Assembly (NCBI GenBank): GCA_019649035.1
Contig: BMAT01012988.1
Coordinates: 86,566-118,305, forward strand
Origin: Elysia marginata
Lineage: Eukaryota; Mollusca; Gastropoda; Plakobranchidae
Direction: 5' to 3'
Length of the DNA: 31,740 nt
Below, piece after piece: positions 10,148 to 21,100 of this stretch. Numbering within the stretch: position 1 is the first letter of the stretch; each line of letters starts with the position of its first letter. The position numbers and the translations under genes were made by a program. The notes below the pieces were generated by a model, which made no database searches, was not told the DNA's origin, and saw nothing but the letters and a program-made list of their open reading frames with translations.

Positions 10148-11141
10148 TACGAGGGGAGTTCAATATGTCCTTAGCATGACCTTGAAGCAGTTGTTCTAGA
10201 GTAAAGCTAGATCATTCATTTGAAACACAACATGCAAAATTTTGGGAAAATCGGATTTGGTTTTTGCACTGCTCAGCGCGTCAAATGAAACAATGCACAG
10301 GAAATTTGTTATTTATTGTCTGCAAAGCGTCTGCCATGGAGGCTGTTGAGTATCGCTCTGTGATCAAGTTCCTTTACTTGAAAGGCAAAATTCTACTGAA
10401 ATTCATCAAGAGATGGTCCAAGTGTATGCTGAAAAATGCCCTAATTACAGTACGATGGCACATAGGGTGAGAAAGTTTAAATCTGCTTTTCTGTCAGTGA
10501 TGGATGAGCATCGCGAAGGTCGACCACCATCTGTATTGACTGAGAAAAACGTTTCCACTGTGGAAAAACTAATAATGCAGGACAGACAAATAACAGCTAA
10601 ACAGCTAGCATTTGAGACCAAGATCAGCATAGGTTCTGTTGAAACTATTCTTCATGATCATCTCAATCTGAACAAGGTGTCAGCTCGATGGGTACCAAGG
10701 TTATTGACAACTGATCAGAAACAAGAGAGGGTTAATTGTTGCAAACATCTCCTTAGGCAGGAAGCAAATGACACTTTCTTCTTTAGAAGAATTGTAATCA
10801 TGGATGAGACTTGGATCTACCAATTCAATCCAAAGCTGAAAAGCGCGTCTATGCAATGGAGAAGACCCTCATCACCCCCACCAAAGAAAGCAAAGGTCAC
10901 ACAATCAAGTGGAAATGTCATGCTGTTGTGTTTCTGGGACTGTGATGGTATCATAATGACTGACTACATGGAAAAGGGGAAAACAGTCACAGGAGAATAC
11001 TATTCAGGGTTGCTGAAAAGACTGTGGTCTGAATTAGCAAGGAGAAGACGAGGAAAGCTTTGAAGCGGAGTTCTGCTTTTGCACAATAATGCTGCTGCTC
11101 ATCGAGCACGACAAACAGTTTCAGACAGCTGAACGGTGCGG
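10148..11141 (+). pseudogene. Mariner transposon with a decayed transposase, running into an assembly gap
   Basis: The left end TACGAGGGGAGTTCAATATG at 10148 looks like a mariner terminal repeat at a TA site. The transposase begins at ATG 10339 (MEAVEYRSVIKFLYLKGK). A frameshift near 10390 moves it into the frame running through MVQVYAEKCPNYSTMAH, a helix-turn-helix region with GRPPS, and the catalytic block IMDETWIYQF (Asp codon 10803-10805). TGA at 11061 then interrupts it. Immediately after comes the second catalytic block, LLHNNAAAH, where the family has HDN: the catalytic Asp is Asn (11085-11087). A further stop follows at about 11129. The C-terminus and right end would lie in the N gap. 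It occupies the intron between exons 7 and 8 and is certainly inactive. Confidence 0.9.
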
Positions 11142-11690
11142 NNNNNNNNNNNNNNNNNNNNNNNNNNNNNNNNNNNNNNNNNNNNNNNNNNNNNNNNNNN
11201 NNNNNNNNNNNNNNNNNNNNNNNNNNNNNNNNNNNNNNNNNNNNNNNNNNNNNNNNNNNNNNNNNNNNNNNNNNNNNNNNNNNNNNNNNNNNNNNNNNNN
11301 NNNNNNNNNNNNNNNNNNNNNNNNNNNNNNNNNNNNNNNNNNNNNNNNNNNNNNNNNNNNNNNNNNNNNNNNNNNNNNNNNNNNNNNNNNNNNNNNNNNN
11401 NNNNNNNNNNNNNNNNNNNNNNNNNNNNNNNNNNNNNNNNNNNNNNNNNNNNNNNNNNNNNNNNNNNNNNNNNNNNNNNNNNNNNNNNNNNNNNNNNNNN
11501 NNNNNNNNNNNNNNNNNNNNNNNNNNNNNNNNNNNNNNNNNNNNNNNNNNNNNNNNNNNNNNNNNNNNNNNNNNNNNNNNNNNNNNNNNNNNNNNNNNNN
11601 NNNNNNNNNNNNNNNNNNNNNNNNNNNNNNNNNNNNNNNNNNNNNNNNNNNNNNNNNNNNNNNNNNNNNNNNNNNNNNNNNNNNNNNNNN
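11142..11690. other. Assembly gap (run of N)
   Basis: 549 undetermined bases. The gap begins inside the mariner copy and probably hides its right end. Open frames spanning it are artefacts. Confidence 0.99.
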
Positions 11691-11960
11691 TATATAATGA
11701 TGCACAATGCTACTGCATGGTCACATAAAATTCTAAAGAACATGATGGACTATTGTAGTCTACAAAGAGTGAGAGAGAATGTGTGAGCTCCTTATTGTAA
11801 GTTCCAAAGTGTAACAATTTCAGAAATATAACAAATCAACTCTTTCACGGTCCTTGTAGTTTTCATGTAAAGAGAAAAGTGATTTTGAAACCTATGGTTT
11901 AAAAATTTTTATGTAATGCTGCAGTTGTGCTGAAACCTTTTATTTCTGCTGCGATTCCAG

Positions 11961-12261
11961 ATCTCAAGGGGACTACAAGTAGTTCTACTGAAATTGACAA
12001 AAGAGCTTCAGATATTTTTAGTGGAACAGTCTATGAGACCATTCGTTCCCAGTCGCGACAAGGCCATCTGCCTGACAGCAGTGAAATTGAAGATAACATA
12101 AGAGAACCTAGGATGTCAGGTGGAGATATGTCTAGCAATCTAGAAGAGACATTCCCTTCTCTGTCCAAAAAAGGTCGTCCTGTGCAAGAGGCAGCTATAC
12201 AGGAAGAGGAGGATGAAGAGGAAGAAGAAAACAGTCTTCAGGAAATGTCAAGGGCTCAGAG
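11961..12261 (+). CDS. Exon 8 of the CaaX-tailed acidic protein gene
   Basis: This 301-base exon starts after GCGATTCCAG. Its first two bases complete a codon with the G left by exon 7 at either donor. It encodes about 99 residues: Ser/Thr-rich start (TTSSSTEIDKRASDIFSG), VYETIRSQSRQGH, a stretch around SLSKKGRPVQEAA, then a Glu run (QEEEDEEEEENSLQEMS). The donor AGAG|GTTTGT is weaker than the others but leaves exactly the two bases required by the last exon. If unspliced, the frame would end at TGA 12272 with RFVN, giving a protein without the CaaX motif. Confidence 0.75.
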
Positions 12262-12987
12262 GTTTGTGAATTGAGAAGCAGGATACATCAAGGACCTACA
12301 ATAATTGATTTATGTCATTTCTCATTATGTGATTGCATAGTATGACAGTCAGATATTAGATCTCTTTAGACACCTCTATAAATGAAACTTTATAAAAAAA
12401 AAAGGGACGAAAAAAAATCTCTAAACCACCTGAATTATATAGTGAGCACCTTTGATGGCAATACTGTGCACAGTTAATATTTTTTAATCAGTGGATTTGA
12501 AAATTATACCAATTAAAAAGAAAATCCTAAAATGAGTCAATATTGTTTAATTGGTGGAATTGTTTGATAAGTAATATTCACAGTGATGTGACGATAGGCC
12601 TTTTGTACATTTGAAGTTCAATTAAGAAAACATCTGAAAGATAATGTCAAAGACTTATTAACTATCAAGCTGTTCATACAATTTAAAACTTAGTTCAGAC
12701 ATTCCACCCACTAGTTCTCTAATCAATGACGGTGAAGGAAAGTTTGTTCTAAACTTCTATAGACTGACTTTTTTTTCTTGGTTGCATACAAACAACAATT
12801 TTACAATTTTGAGGTCTGTGTTATATTTGGTGTTCATTTAGTTTAGGCCATGGTCATTTATGTTAATGCAAAGCTTTGTTACACTACACAAGTCAGAAAT
12901 AATAGAAATAAAGACCGTAATAAGGTATCATTACTTCATGTGTATGGGTTGTGAGAAATTCAATAAATTTTCTTCTGAACTCCCCAG
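12262..12987. other. Intron 8-9 of the CaaX-tailed gene
   Basis: AT-rich, with no features beyond short homopolymer runs. Confidence 0.5.
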
Positions 12988-13105
12988 AGATGTGCTCATG
13001 TTCAATGAGTTCAAGAAAGATGCGGCAAATCACGAAAAATCACAGCTGTCAGAGAAAGATAAGGAGGCTGATCAAAAGAATTCAAAACATTGTATCATAA
13101 TGTGA
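12988..13105 (+). CDS. Last coding exon; protein ends in a CaaX prenylation motif
   Basis: Acceptor AACTCCCCAG opens a frame that completes Arg with exon 8 (AG+A), then runs 38 codons to TGA at 13103-13105. The product is charged (DVLMFNEFKKDAANHEKSQ and on) and ends SKHCIIM. Cys-Ile-Ile-Met fits a CaaX box, with Met at the last position usually favouring farnesylation (family knowledge), so the protein is probably membrane-anchored. RPGR, which carries a long acidic tail and a CaaX end in one isoform, is a possible relative. Other acidic CaaX proteins (such as paralemmins) are not excluded, and I do not see enough similarity to name it. Confidence 0.7.
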
Positions 13106-14560
13106 AATGAGTAATCTGTTCTAAAAAAAATAATGATTTCTCATTAGGAAAATAAGTTTTGAATTACATTATCACTCTCACATTGCAAAAAATTTTTTTT
13201 TCAATATGTGAAGTCTTCCATATTTTATTGACTTTTTAAAATTTTCAAAATCTTTTTGGCTTTGATTATTGTTGTAGTAACTCTTAGTGGCAATTAATGA
13301 ACAATTTTATAAATGTATGGACTAATTTTTTACCTCGCATAGCCCAGCAAGCCTAGGAGGTTATTAGAGCCAAGTAAAAAAACTAATGATAGAGCAGCTT
13401 GGAAAAAACTGTTTGCTAGTAGCTAATGTAACTGCTGATATTCTGAGATATAAACATACAGAGACAAAGAAGAAAAAAACCCACTTTTTTTTATCAATTT
13501 TTTTTCTTTTTTTTTTTAATGGCTTAACCCTTCATTTACTTTTATTGTATTCTTTGTGTATCATACATGTTGCTCTTTCACTTCAATGTGTCCAATTCTA
13601 GTTCTAGTTTATTATATACAGCTAAGCGTTTGCTTTACTGCTGCTTTAAATGAACTTTTATACCAAAACAAATTTCGTTTACATTTATTGTGCATATATT
13701 ATACGCATACCATTTTTCTACTTATTTTTTTATTTTGAACAAGTTTTAAAAGTTTGAACATCTATTTTATGCTTTATAAAGCAATTTTTTATACTATAAG
13801 CCTTTTGGAACTTACTTTGTCATTAGACTTTTTCTTTTAATTTCTATTTCATAACTCTGATTGTATGTATTTTAGAAATGTTATTGTTAAAAGATTATAA
13901 TCCTTGAATTGTTTTACAAAGACTTAGTGTTTTGAGCTTTCATTTTTCATTGAATCTTTGATGTTTGTTTATTATACAATCCTTAATTAAGAATTACAGA
14001 TATTTGAGAACAAATCATTTCTTGCATAAACTTATTGTTTGAAATGGGACTGACTCAATGGTGTTTCTTTTTTTTGTAATGAAACTGCACTTTTTGAGAA
14101 ATTTAGTTTTTCAACGTCCTATATACAAGGTGTGTTGGCAGCAAAGTCAAATTTGGGCCAAAGTAAGGTTATTGTGTTAGCCACTTAACAAAGTCATCAC
14201 CGATGCACAAGCATTTCTGCAACTGACACTGTTGTCAAATATGGCTCGACAGGTAACTTTATCCACCTCTTTCAAATGAATCTTTGTTGCTAACTATCTC
14301 TTTGTTTGATTCAAAAGATTTCTTAGGAAATAATAGTTTTTATTTGGAAAAATATTAATCCCAGCTCGTCCTAGATAAGGACAAAAACAAGACTGATCAA
14401 ATAATTTCTAGCTGTTAAGAGTGCCGACTCTTTGTCATCACTCTGTGTGTGCAGGGGTTTTGTCATCGTAAAAAATCACACTGTCGTCCTGGGCACTTTT
14501 TCCTAATAGTGTTAAAATAATAATTTTAGTTTGAGAATTCACAATATTACCTGCAGTGCA
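13106..14560. other. 3' untranslated/intergenic sequence after the CaaX-tailed gene
   Basis: The 3' UTR must begin here, but I could not fix its end: no nearby canonical AATAAA stands out, and variants such as ATAAAT occur near 13311. No further exon or RNA gene is seen. Confidence 0.45.
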
Positions 14561-14775
14561 CATCACACAAAAATGCCCCGCTTGTAAAATAAAAACGTTA
14601 AGCAATTGACTTTCAATGCATCTTGCTTTTGAGCAATTATTGCTGGGCATTGTTCAATTGGCCAGGAACACATCACACAAAAATGCCCCTCTTGTAAAAT
14701 AAAAACGTTATGCAATTGACTTTCAATGCGCCTTGCTTTTGAGCAATTATTGCTGGGCATTGTTCAATTGGTCAC
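14561..14775. repeat. 110-bp tandem duplication
   Basis: The unit beginning CATCACACAAAAATGCCCC at 14561 is repeated from 14671 with only a few substitutions. Both copies contain AATAAAAACGTTA, CAATTGACTTTCAATG and CTTGCTTTTGAGCAATTATT and end GGGCATTGTTCAATTGG. The high identity implies a recent duplication. Short frames read through it on the minus strand are the same peptide twice and are not taken as genes. Confidence 0.9.
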
Positions 14776-16140
14776 AACCAATCAGCTGACCATCTCTTAA
14801 TTTTATTTTGTATAAAAAGTTCCAAGCCCATCTTCAAATGATATCTTGTCCCAAATAAAAAATAAACTTTTTACAATTACCCCCTCCTCATACTGACCTA
14901 CCCCAAATGACAAGGAAAATTCTTCTCTCAAATTTGTGACATCCATTTTCTTGAAAAAAAGTCTGGGCATAGAGGGTATACTAATAGCTTTTGAAAAATC
15001 ACATTCGTTTGATATGATAACTTGAAATTTTGTGACAACTTTTTAAAAATGTTCTTTACAGGTGTGTAATTTAGGACATATGGGTTCAGATTTGCAGATT
15101 TTCTAGAGAAAAGAATGTTACTTTTGGAACAGACCTCATATTACATGAGTAAAGTAAATTTACTTTTGAAAAAAAGAGCTGTTGATTAAGAGCAGTACTT
15201 AAGTAAACTTAAATTTAGTCTTAAGGTTGAACATATGAAACAAAGATCTGAATGAAAAACTGGCTTGACTTTTCAAAATTTTCATGCCCTTGCTCATAGC
15301 GTAGGCATGAACGCAAGTGGGTGGCAGTTTTACTTTGTGACAGTAAAAATCAAATAAAAGAATATTTACTGAAAATAAAATGTATGACACATTATAGCAT
15401 TTAGTGAGAGTACTTTTTCATAATCGGATTTTAGAATAAGTATAACAAAATTTTTTTAAATGAAACTTGGTCAATTTCTTATGCCAAACTTTTAAAAAAT
15501 TGCGCAAAGCGTTTTATAGCATTTAATTTTATGTTCTAAAAATATGAACGGCAATAGCTTTAAACATGATAAGGCCACATTAAATCTGTTGCAGTGAAAT
15601 GGACAAATCATAAACATTTGCAAACAGACACAAAAAATGCTTTGCCACAGCATCATATATATAGTGAAGCACAAAAACTTCCAAAAAGCAAAAAGAGGGA
15701 TGTTATTGAAAACGCTGTGACTACAACATACTGCTCATTTTGAAATAGGCCTACATATCAGTGTTAAAATTAAATTTTCAAATTAAATTTTTTAATGTTT
15801 ACTCAGAAAGTGGAAACTATGTGTATTTAACCAACAATGCTTACTTTATGTTCTCACGCTTGTTGTTGTTGGGATGTTAATTTAGAGGTTGTAACTGTTG
15901 ATTTTTTTCTATTAAAAAATCATAAGACTTGTCATATCTAACATGTATTCTTGAGGTCAAAGAGCAGTCATTTTTCAACTCCTTTTACAAATGTTCAGAG
16001 CTATGTATTTATGATTTATGCGACAAATATGAAAGGTATCTGCATAGTCTTAACATCCTTTTTTGAATAACTCAAGTGTCAAATAATGTCAGTCTAAAAG
16101 TTTTTGTTTTCAAGTAATGCTGCATGAAAATTTGCAGTAT
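14776..16140. other. Intergenic sequence, nothing recognised
   Basis: AT-rich, no coding frame with splice context, no RNA gene, no clear repeat ends. Confidence 0.5.
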
Positions 16141-16148
16141 TAACTTAG

Positions 16149-16168
16149 AGTATACGGGTCCGTATACT
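16149..16168. repeat. Perfect-stem palindrome
   Basis: AGTATACGG-GT-CCGTATACT forms a 9-bp perfect stem with a 2-base centre. Six of the next nine flanking bases on each side also pair (TTAACTTAG against ATGAGTTAG). It lies just outside the left arm of the inverted-repeat structure at 16215-16275. Confidence 0.8.
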
Positions 16169-16212
16169 ATGAGTTAGACCTGTACCACCAACCTTGAATT
16201 TTCAAGTTGCAT

Positions 16213-18665
16213 TTTTAATCGGGAATGCGATTTCAAGAGAGATTTAGAGTAGCCGTTCTTGGTTGAAAGGCAGTCAAGGCCTAAGCGCATTTTTTCTTCT
16301 AGTTTTCATTGTTTTGTTTCATGTTTGCCTTGATAATTTATCATTATTGACTATTGAAATTTAAAACAATAATCCAACTTACTTTTGTAAGTCGAAAACT
16401 TCATCAGCCAAAGCAATATCTTTTGTTTGTTCACTGTTTTGAAAGCCTAAATTCTTTATATTAACTATGTTTGTGGCATATTGGCTCTGCTTAAGGGGGG
16501 GAGCGGGTCCTGAAAAGGGGGTATAAGGTCAAAATAATCGATTCGCCATTTTGTGTTTTTTCAGTAAGCCGAACTATCTCTGTGCACGAAATAATCAAGA
16601 GCTAGTAGTTTTGAGCATTTTTTCTTCTCCAATTCGATGATTTAGGTTTACAGGTGAGCAAATTATGACTAACACATTATCAAATTTAGGAAACTAGACC
16701 TAACTCAACAGCTACTTTCAAGCGGTTCAAGTAGTTTAGGCCCGATTTTTTGGTATCAGTAGCGTCGGCCACACAAGTTGACCCAGTTCACCCTTCTGTC
16801 ACGCGCGTCGGCCTAACTGGCTTGGCCTACTCACTCATGATGCAGACACTCACTGTGTGCTATTTTTAGATGATTATTTTGATGAGGCCTTTTTCTAGGT
16901 TTGATGTCATATTATTTTCCCAAAAGTAAAGAAATCACCTCCAATAAAGTGTTTAACATTGAATAAAGCCCAAGATTAGGGGGTTGAGAAGCGTTATAGA
17001 GGGGTAGGTCTGGGACAGGTAAGATTGAGATATAGGCTATTGAAAATAGGTTTACTACAACAAAACAAAGCCTAAAAATGGAAAATATAGTTGCTAAGGC
17101 TAGAAAAATGGCCCTATATGTATAGGAGTATAAGGAGAAGCAGCCGGGATACAAATCAGAGCCATTTGCAGCATGGTTCATGGTTTTATTTTTTTATTTT
17201 CAAATGCAATTTTCTCAAAATAAGCTTTTTTGGCACTAAAAATCTATCTCTTCCTAGGTTTACCAACCGATTGCTTTGAAACTTTGCATAATATTTGTGC
17301 TCAATGCAAGCTACAAAATAATAGAGCCTTTTTTCAATATTTGATTTTGTTTTTGAGAAACTTGAGTTTTTCACTTGAAAAATGGAGTTATTGCCCCTGT
17401 TTGAGACATGTACATTTGAAAATTTCATATAAAAAAGGGGTAAGCAGTTATCAAAAAATCGCTCTATTATATTTTAGAGATAGAGTTGTATATATTTCGG
17501 AAGTTTGAAGTCATTTTGTTGAAAAATGTAGGACAAGATAGATTTTGAAATTCAGTCATTTTGGGGGTGCAAAATCCAATGTGGCGGCATTACCATAGCA
17601 ACCATGCAATAAAAATTAATATTTTATGTTGTTTCCTAGGTTTGAAGAGATGCTAAATTTGATAAGCTAGGTTAAAAATCTCTAAATTAAGAAACAAAAA
17701 ATATGACCCTCAGGACCCGCTCCCCCCCTTAACATGCTTTTAATGTTTCATACATATTTTTTCTTTGTAAAAATAAAAGCCTAATGCCTAAATGGGCCAT
17801 TTTGTGTGGAAAGGAAGAGAAAAGGGAATGTCATAAGCGAATGATTGCAGCTATTCAAGCAAACCGTTGCATGTTGGTCTTCTTTACTTATGACAATGAA
17901 CCTCCACTGGTTTCATTTAGAGCTATCTCGATCGTGTCAGTTGGCTTTGCAGTAGCAAAAAAAAATACAATGGTTAACTTTAAGCATTTTAAGTGAAAAA
18001 TCTTTAGTATGTTTGAAGGACAGAAAAAACCTTTAAGTTTACTGTTACAAACCTTTCATTTTCTAGATCCATAGGCCCCTGATTACGTTTTGATAAACAT
18101 TTTGCCTGTGGGCCTAAAATGTAACAGCTTGTTTTAATCTTACCAAAATGGATTTTTTCAAAGTTATCCATAACGTATCTAGCGATTTTTCTTCCTTATC
18201 CATGAAAGACATGTTAATTTTATTTATTATGTTATGTTTACCAGCAACATGTCAGTAAAGTTGGAGAGACCTGTCTAATAGGTATCGTCTATTGCCTTAT
18301 TTTATAATTAGATCAATTTAACATATATTAATGTACAATACAAAAATATAAAAAATAATAACAAAGATAAAGAAGAAAAGCCACAGATCGCCACATGTAT
18401 AACGTTGAAAAAGACAATATAGCTTAGATAAATTGAGTGTTTGTTTGCAAAATATATAAACATTACATTAAAAATCTCCGCCATTTTTACTTGGAATGGA
18501 TCAATGTAATTACACTTTAAATTATAAGCCTAAGTGAATTAAAAAAAAGAAGTATTCTGTTGTTGATAACGCTAAGAAAGCATTGTTTTTTAGATCTTGT
18601 GTTGGACACGACCTTTCAACCAAGACCGATAACTCTTGTGTTCCCACTAATCTCATTCCCGATAT
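16213..18665. mobile_element. Possible older transposon defined by inverted arms, interrupted by a piggyBac-like insertion
   Basis: The left arm (about 16215-16275) contains ATCGGGAATGCGATT, then GTTCTTGGTTGAAAGG. The minus strand of 18607-18665 contains ATCGGGAATGAGATT, then GGTCTTGGTTGAAAGG, at nearly the same spacing. This diverged inverted repeat spans 2.45 kb and encloses the piggyBac-like element at 16495-17728. Without that insertion the older element would be about 1.2 kb. No transposase is visible inside. Superfamily unknown. Confidence 0.5.
16491..17732. mobile_element. piggyBac-like non-autonomous element with TTAA duplications
   Basis: The element (16495-17728, 1234 bp) has perfect 19-bp terminal inverted repeats, GGGGGGGAGCGGGTCCTGA on the left and its exact complement on the right. 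It is flanked on both sides by TTAA (16491-16494 and 17729-17732), the target-site duplication typical of piggyBac. The interior has only short open frames (up to about 92 codons) without transposase motifs, so it depends on a transposase made elsewhere. Identical ends suggest fairly recent insertion. Confidence 0.85.
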
Positions 18666-19573
18666 GTTTTTTTTCTTTTAATTTTACCTTCCCTAGCCAC
18701 CAGATCTTAGTGTTTAATTTGAATTGATACATTCAGCCCTTCTTTATGTAATACTTTGTACTTCATTAAACATTTAAAAATTAATGGCAAAAATCAAAAT
18801 AAAATTTTGCTCATGCAAAAAAAAAAATCAAATAAAATTGGTGTCTTTATTCATTTTTATTCTTGATTTGGCACTAAAATTCTAACACAATAAAGCTTCT
18901 CACTACACTGTAACACATTTTCTAAAATAATTCTGAGCTGTCTTTTTTAACTAATTTTTTAAAAACAAAAAGCCTATTTGTAAACAAATACATAATAAAC
19001 TTTGATAAGTAAATAAAAACATGAAAAAAGGTACAAAATTTTTTTGAAAATGTGATAGTTTTAAACATCATGACCACAAGACCACAACATAAAGTATCCA
19101 AGTACTCAACATTATGCATGTCACAATATGTGTAGCCATCTATAGGATACAAGCATTAAAATAAATTAAATTTTAACCATTTAGTACAAAATGTTTATAG
19201 ACCTTTGCATGAATTCGATATAAATGTTATAAAATGATTTGGTTGTTACCAAGAAAGATCAGCATAGTCAAGATATACAAATGTAAACTAAATAGTCACC
19301 CGGCAAAAAAAAAAAACCAAAAAAAAACCACTGGCTGAGTATTTTTACAGTATAATTGATGTAAATGTTGAATGACTAGGGAGATTTTTAGATGCCAATG
19401 ACTATAGTCATTGCTTATACATAGAATGTGGAAACAAATCGTTAAAAGTACACCTTCAGCTGTAACATGTGCAGAAAGCAAGTAAAGAAAATAAATAGAA
19501 AAAAGATATTATTGTCCTTTGTCATGAAATAATCTATGAGCATAAGGTTTATGAGAAGAGTCTCCTCTAGTCA
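17733..19573. other. Intergenic sequence between transposon remains
   Basis: Apart from the right arm at 18607-18665, I see no gene or bounded repeat. The stretch is AT-rich, with an A run at 19304-19314. Confidence 0.45.
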
Positions 19574-19995
19574 CAGTGGAAACCTCCAAAATTGAAGTCT
19601 GAAAATCCAAATTTCTCAAAATTCAAAGTTTTCAATATGTGAGGTTTTTTTTTTCCTCTCTGGCTTTGTTAGGTTGGAACTCATAATTCAAAGTTCATAA
19701 GGTGCAATCCTCTTAATTCGAAGTTTATATTGAAGCCTACAAAATGTTTTCCATTTAATCCCTGGCAGTTTTATCTCTCCGAAGCATGAAAGGTTTATGA
19801 TGAACACTCAATCACTCAATGCACAAAGTTGCCATCCCAAAAATAAAAACCTACACAGAGGTGTCTGGCAGGAAAGTGTTGTAGATCAGAAAAGTGGCTA
19901 AGTAAATAAACCTGGTCCATTAAGTGTAAATCAAATCACCTTAATTTGAAATTTTTCTTTATTCCCAAGAGATTTGAATTATGAGGTTTTCACTG
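19574..19995. mobile_element. pogo/Tigger-like non-autonomous element (422 bp)
   Basis: The left end CAGTGGAAACCTCCAAAATTG at 19574 and the complement of the right end, CAGTGAAAACCTCATAATTC (ending at 19995), are imperfect inverted repeats of the CAGTNNAACCTC type seen in pogo/Tigger elements of the Tc1/mariner superfamily. TA follows the right end, but the left flank is CA, so the target duplication is decayed or one edge is shifted. Internal AATTCAAAG and AATTCGAAG words echo the ends. No transposase remains. Confidence 0.7.
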
Positions 19996-21100
19996 TATTT
20001 TTATTTTACTTTTCCAATCCCTTTCCTTTGGAAACAAAATACTTTCAAAAATTTGTACCTCAGGTGATGAACACAATGCAGATGCAGCCCTTCAAAATCA
20101 AATTATTTTTTTTTATATAGAGTGATAAACAATCTTTTACATTGAGCTGTGTTAAAGCCAAGTTAAGCTATTAAAGCATACAGCTTGAAGGAACAGATTT
20201 ACAGAAAACTCATATTTAAGAACAACAGGAGTAATGAGAACCATAGGTATAAAGAGAGATTTAAAAATCCCCATTTTTCTCTCTATTTGTACCCTAATAT
20301 TTATTTTGGGAATAATGAGAGCCCAGATCAGTTACCTTGGTAATAACGACAACATAGCCATATAAAACACCATATACAAACAGTAAGTGACAAAAAATCA
20401 CTCGCCATTTTCAAACACTTCAGACATGCCTACCAAAATCTCCATCTCTCCCCTCTCTGCAAACGTTCAAAGGTCCTAAACTGCCATAGGAGACAGGATT
20501 CACCAGTGTCCCTTGAAGGTCCAATAATGCACTACAGGTAATACTTACTCCCTCTTAAATGAAATCCCCTTTAACCCTTTGCATGACAATAATGAGAACA
20601 CCTGACAAAAAGAAAATTTTTTAGAAACCTAAAGAGTTCTTGTTATTCCCGAGTTTCACTGCATTAAAAAAATCCTTCCATAAATCCTGATGTATTTGAG
20701 CCTCTTGCAACCAAAGTTGGTGATGGCTAGTTTCAGGAAAATATCTTTGTAAACGGCTGGTAGAAAGAACAAAACATGTTTGTGAAGAGCAAACACATTC
20801 TGCATAACTTGTCAGATTTGTAAGGATCAAAGTATTGGACCTGCCACCATAATATTATGGCAACCCTGATGAACAAGTTCAAATAGGAGGTTTAGGTTTT
20901 TCATTGTACGATTTACAAGTTACTGCATACTGCCAATGTAGCTCTAAATAATGATCTGTTATGCATTTGCAGGAATTAATAAAAAATTAAAGCAAGATGT
21001 TATACATCACTTTAGGTTTGTAACATTCTTTTAAAAGAAATGTATATCATGGTAACTATCACCTTACTCACTTAAAGCAAAAATTTTTAATAATCTCAAA
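19996..21100. other. Intergenic sequence, nothing recognised
   Basis: No splice-supported coding frame, RNA gene or bounded repeat was found on either strand. Confidence 0.45.

Noticed and set aside
11089..11786. Open frames of about 200 codons on both strands across the N run
   Set aside because: They exist only because undetermined bases contain no stop codons.
14438..14760. Two overlapping minus-strand frames with nearly the same peptide
   Set aside because: They are the two units of the 110-bp tandem duplication read as protein, with no splice or start context.
16912..17508. Several frames of 60-92 codons inside the 16.5-17.7 kb element
   Set aside because: They overlap on both strands, lack piggyBac catalytic or Cys-rich motifs, and lie in repetitive sequence.
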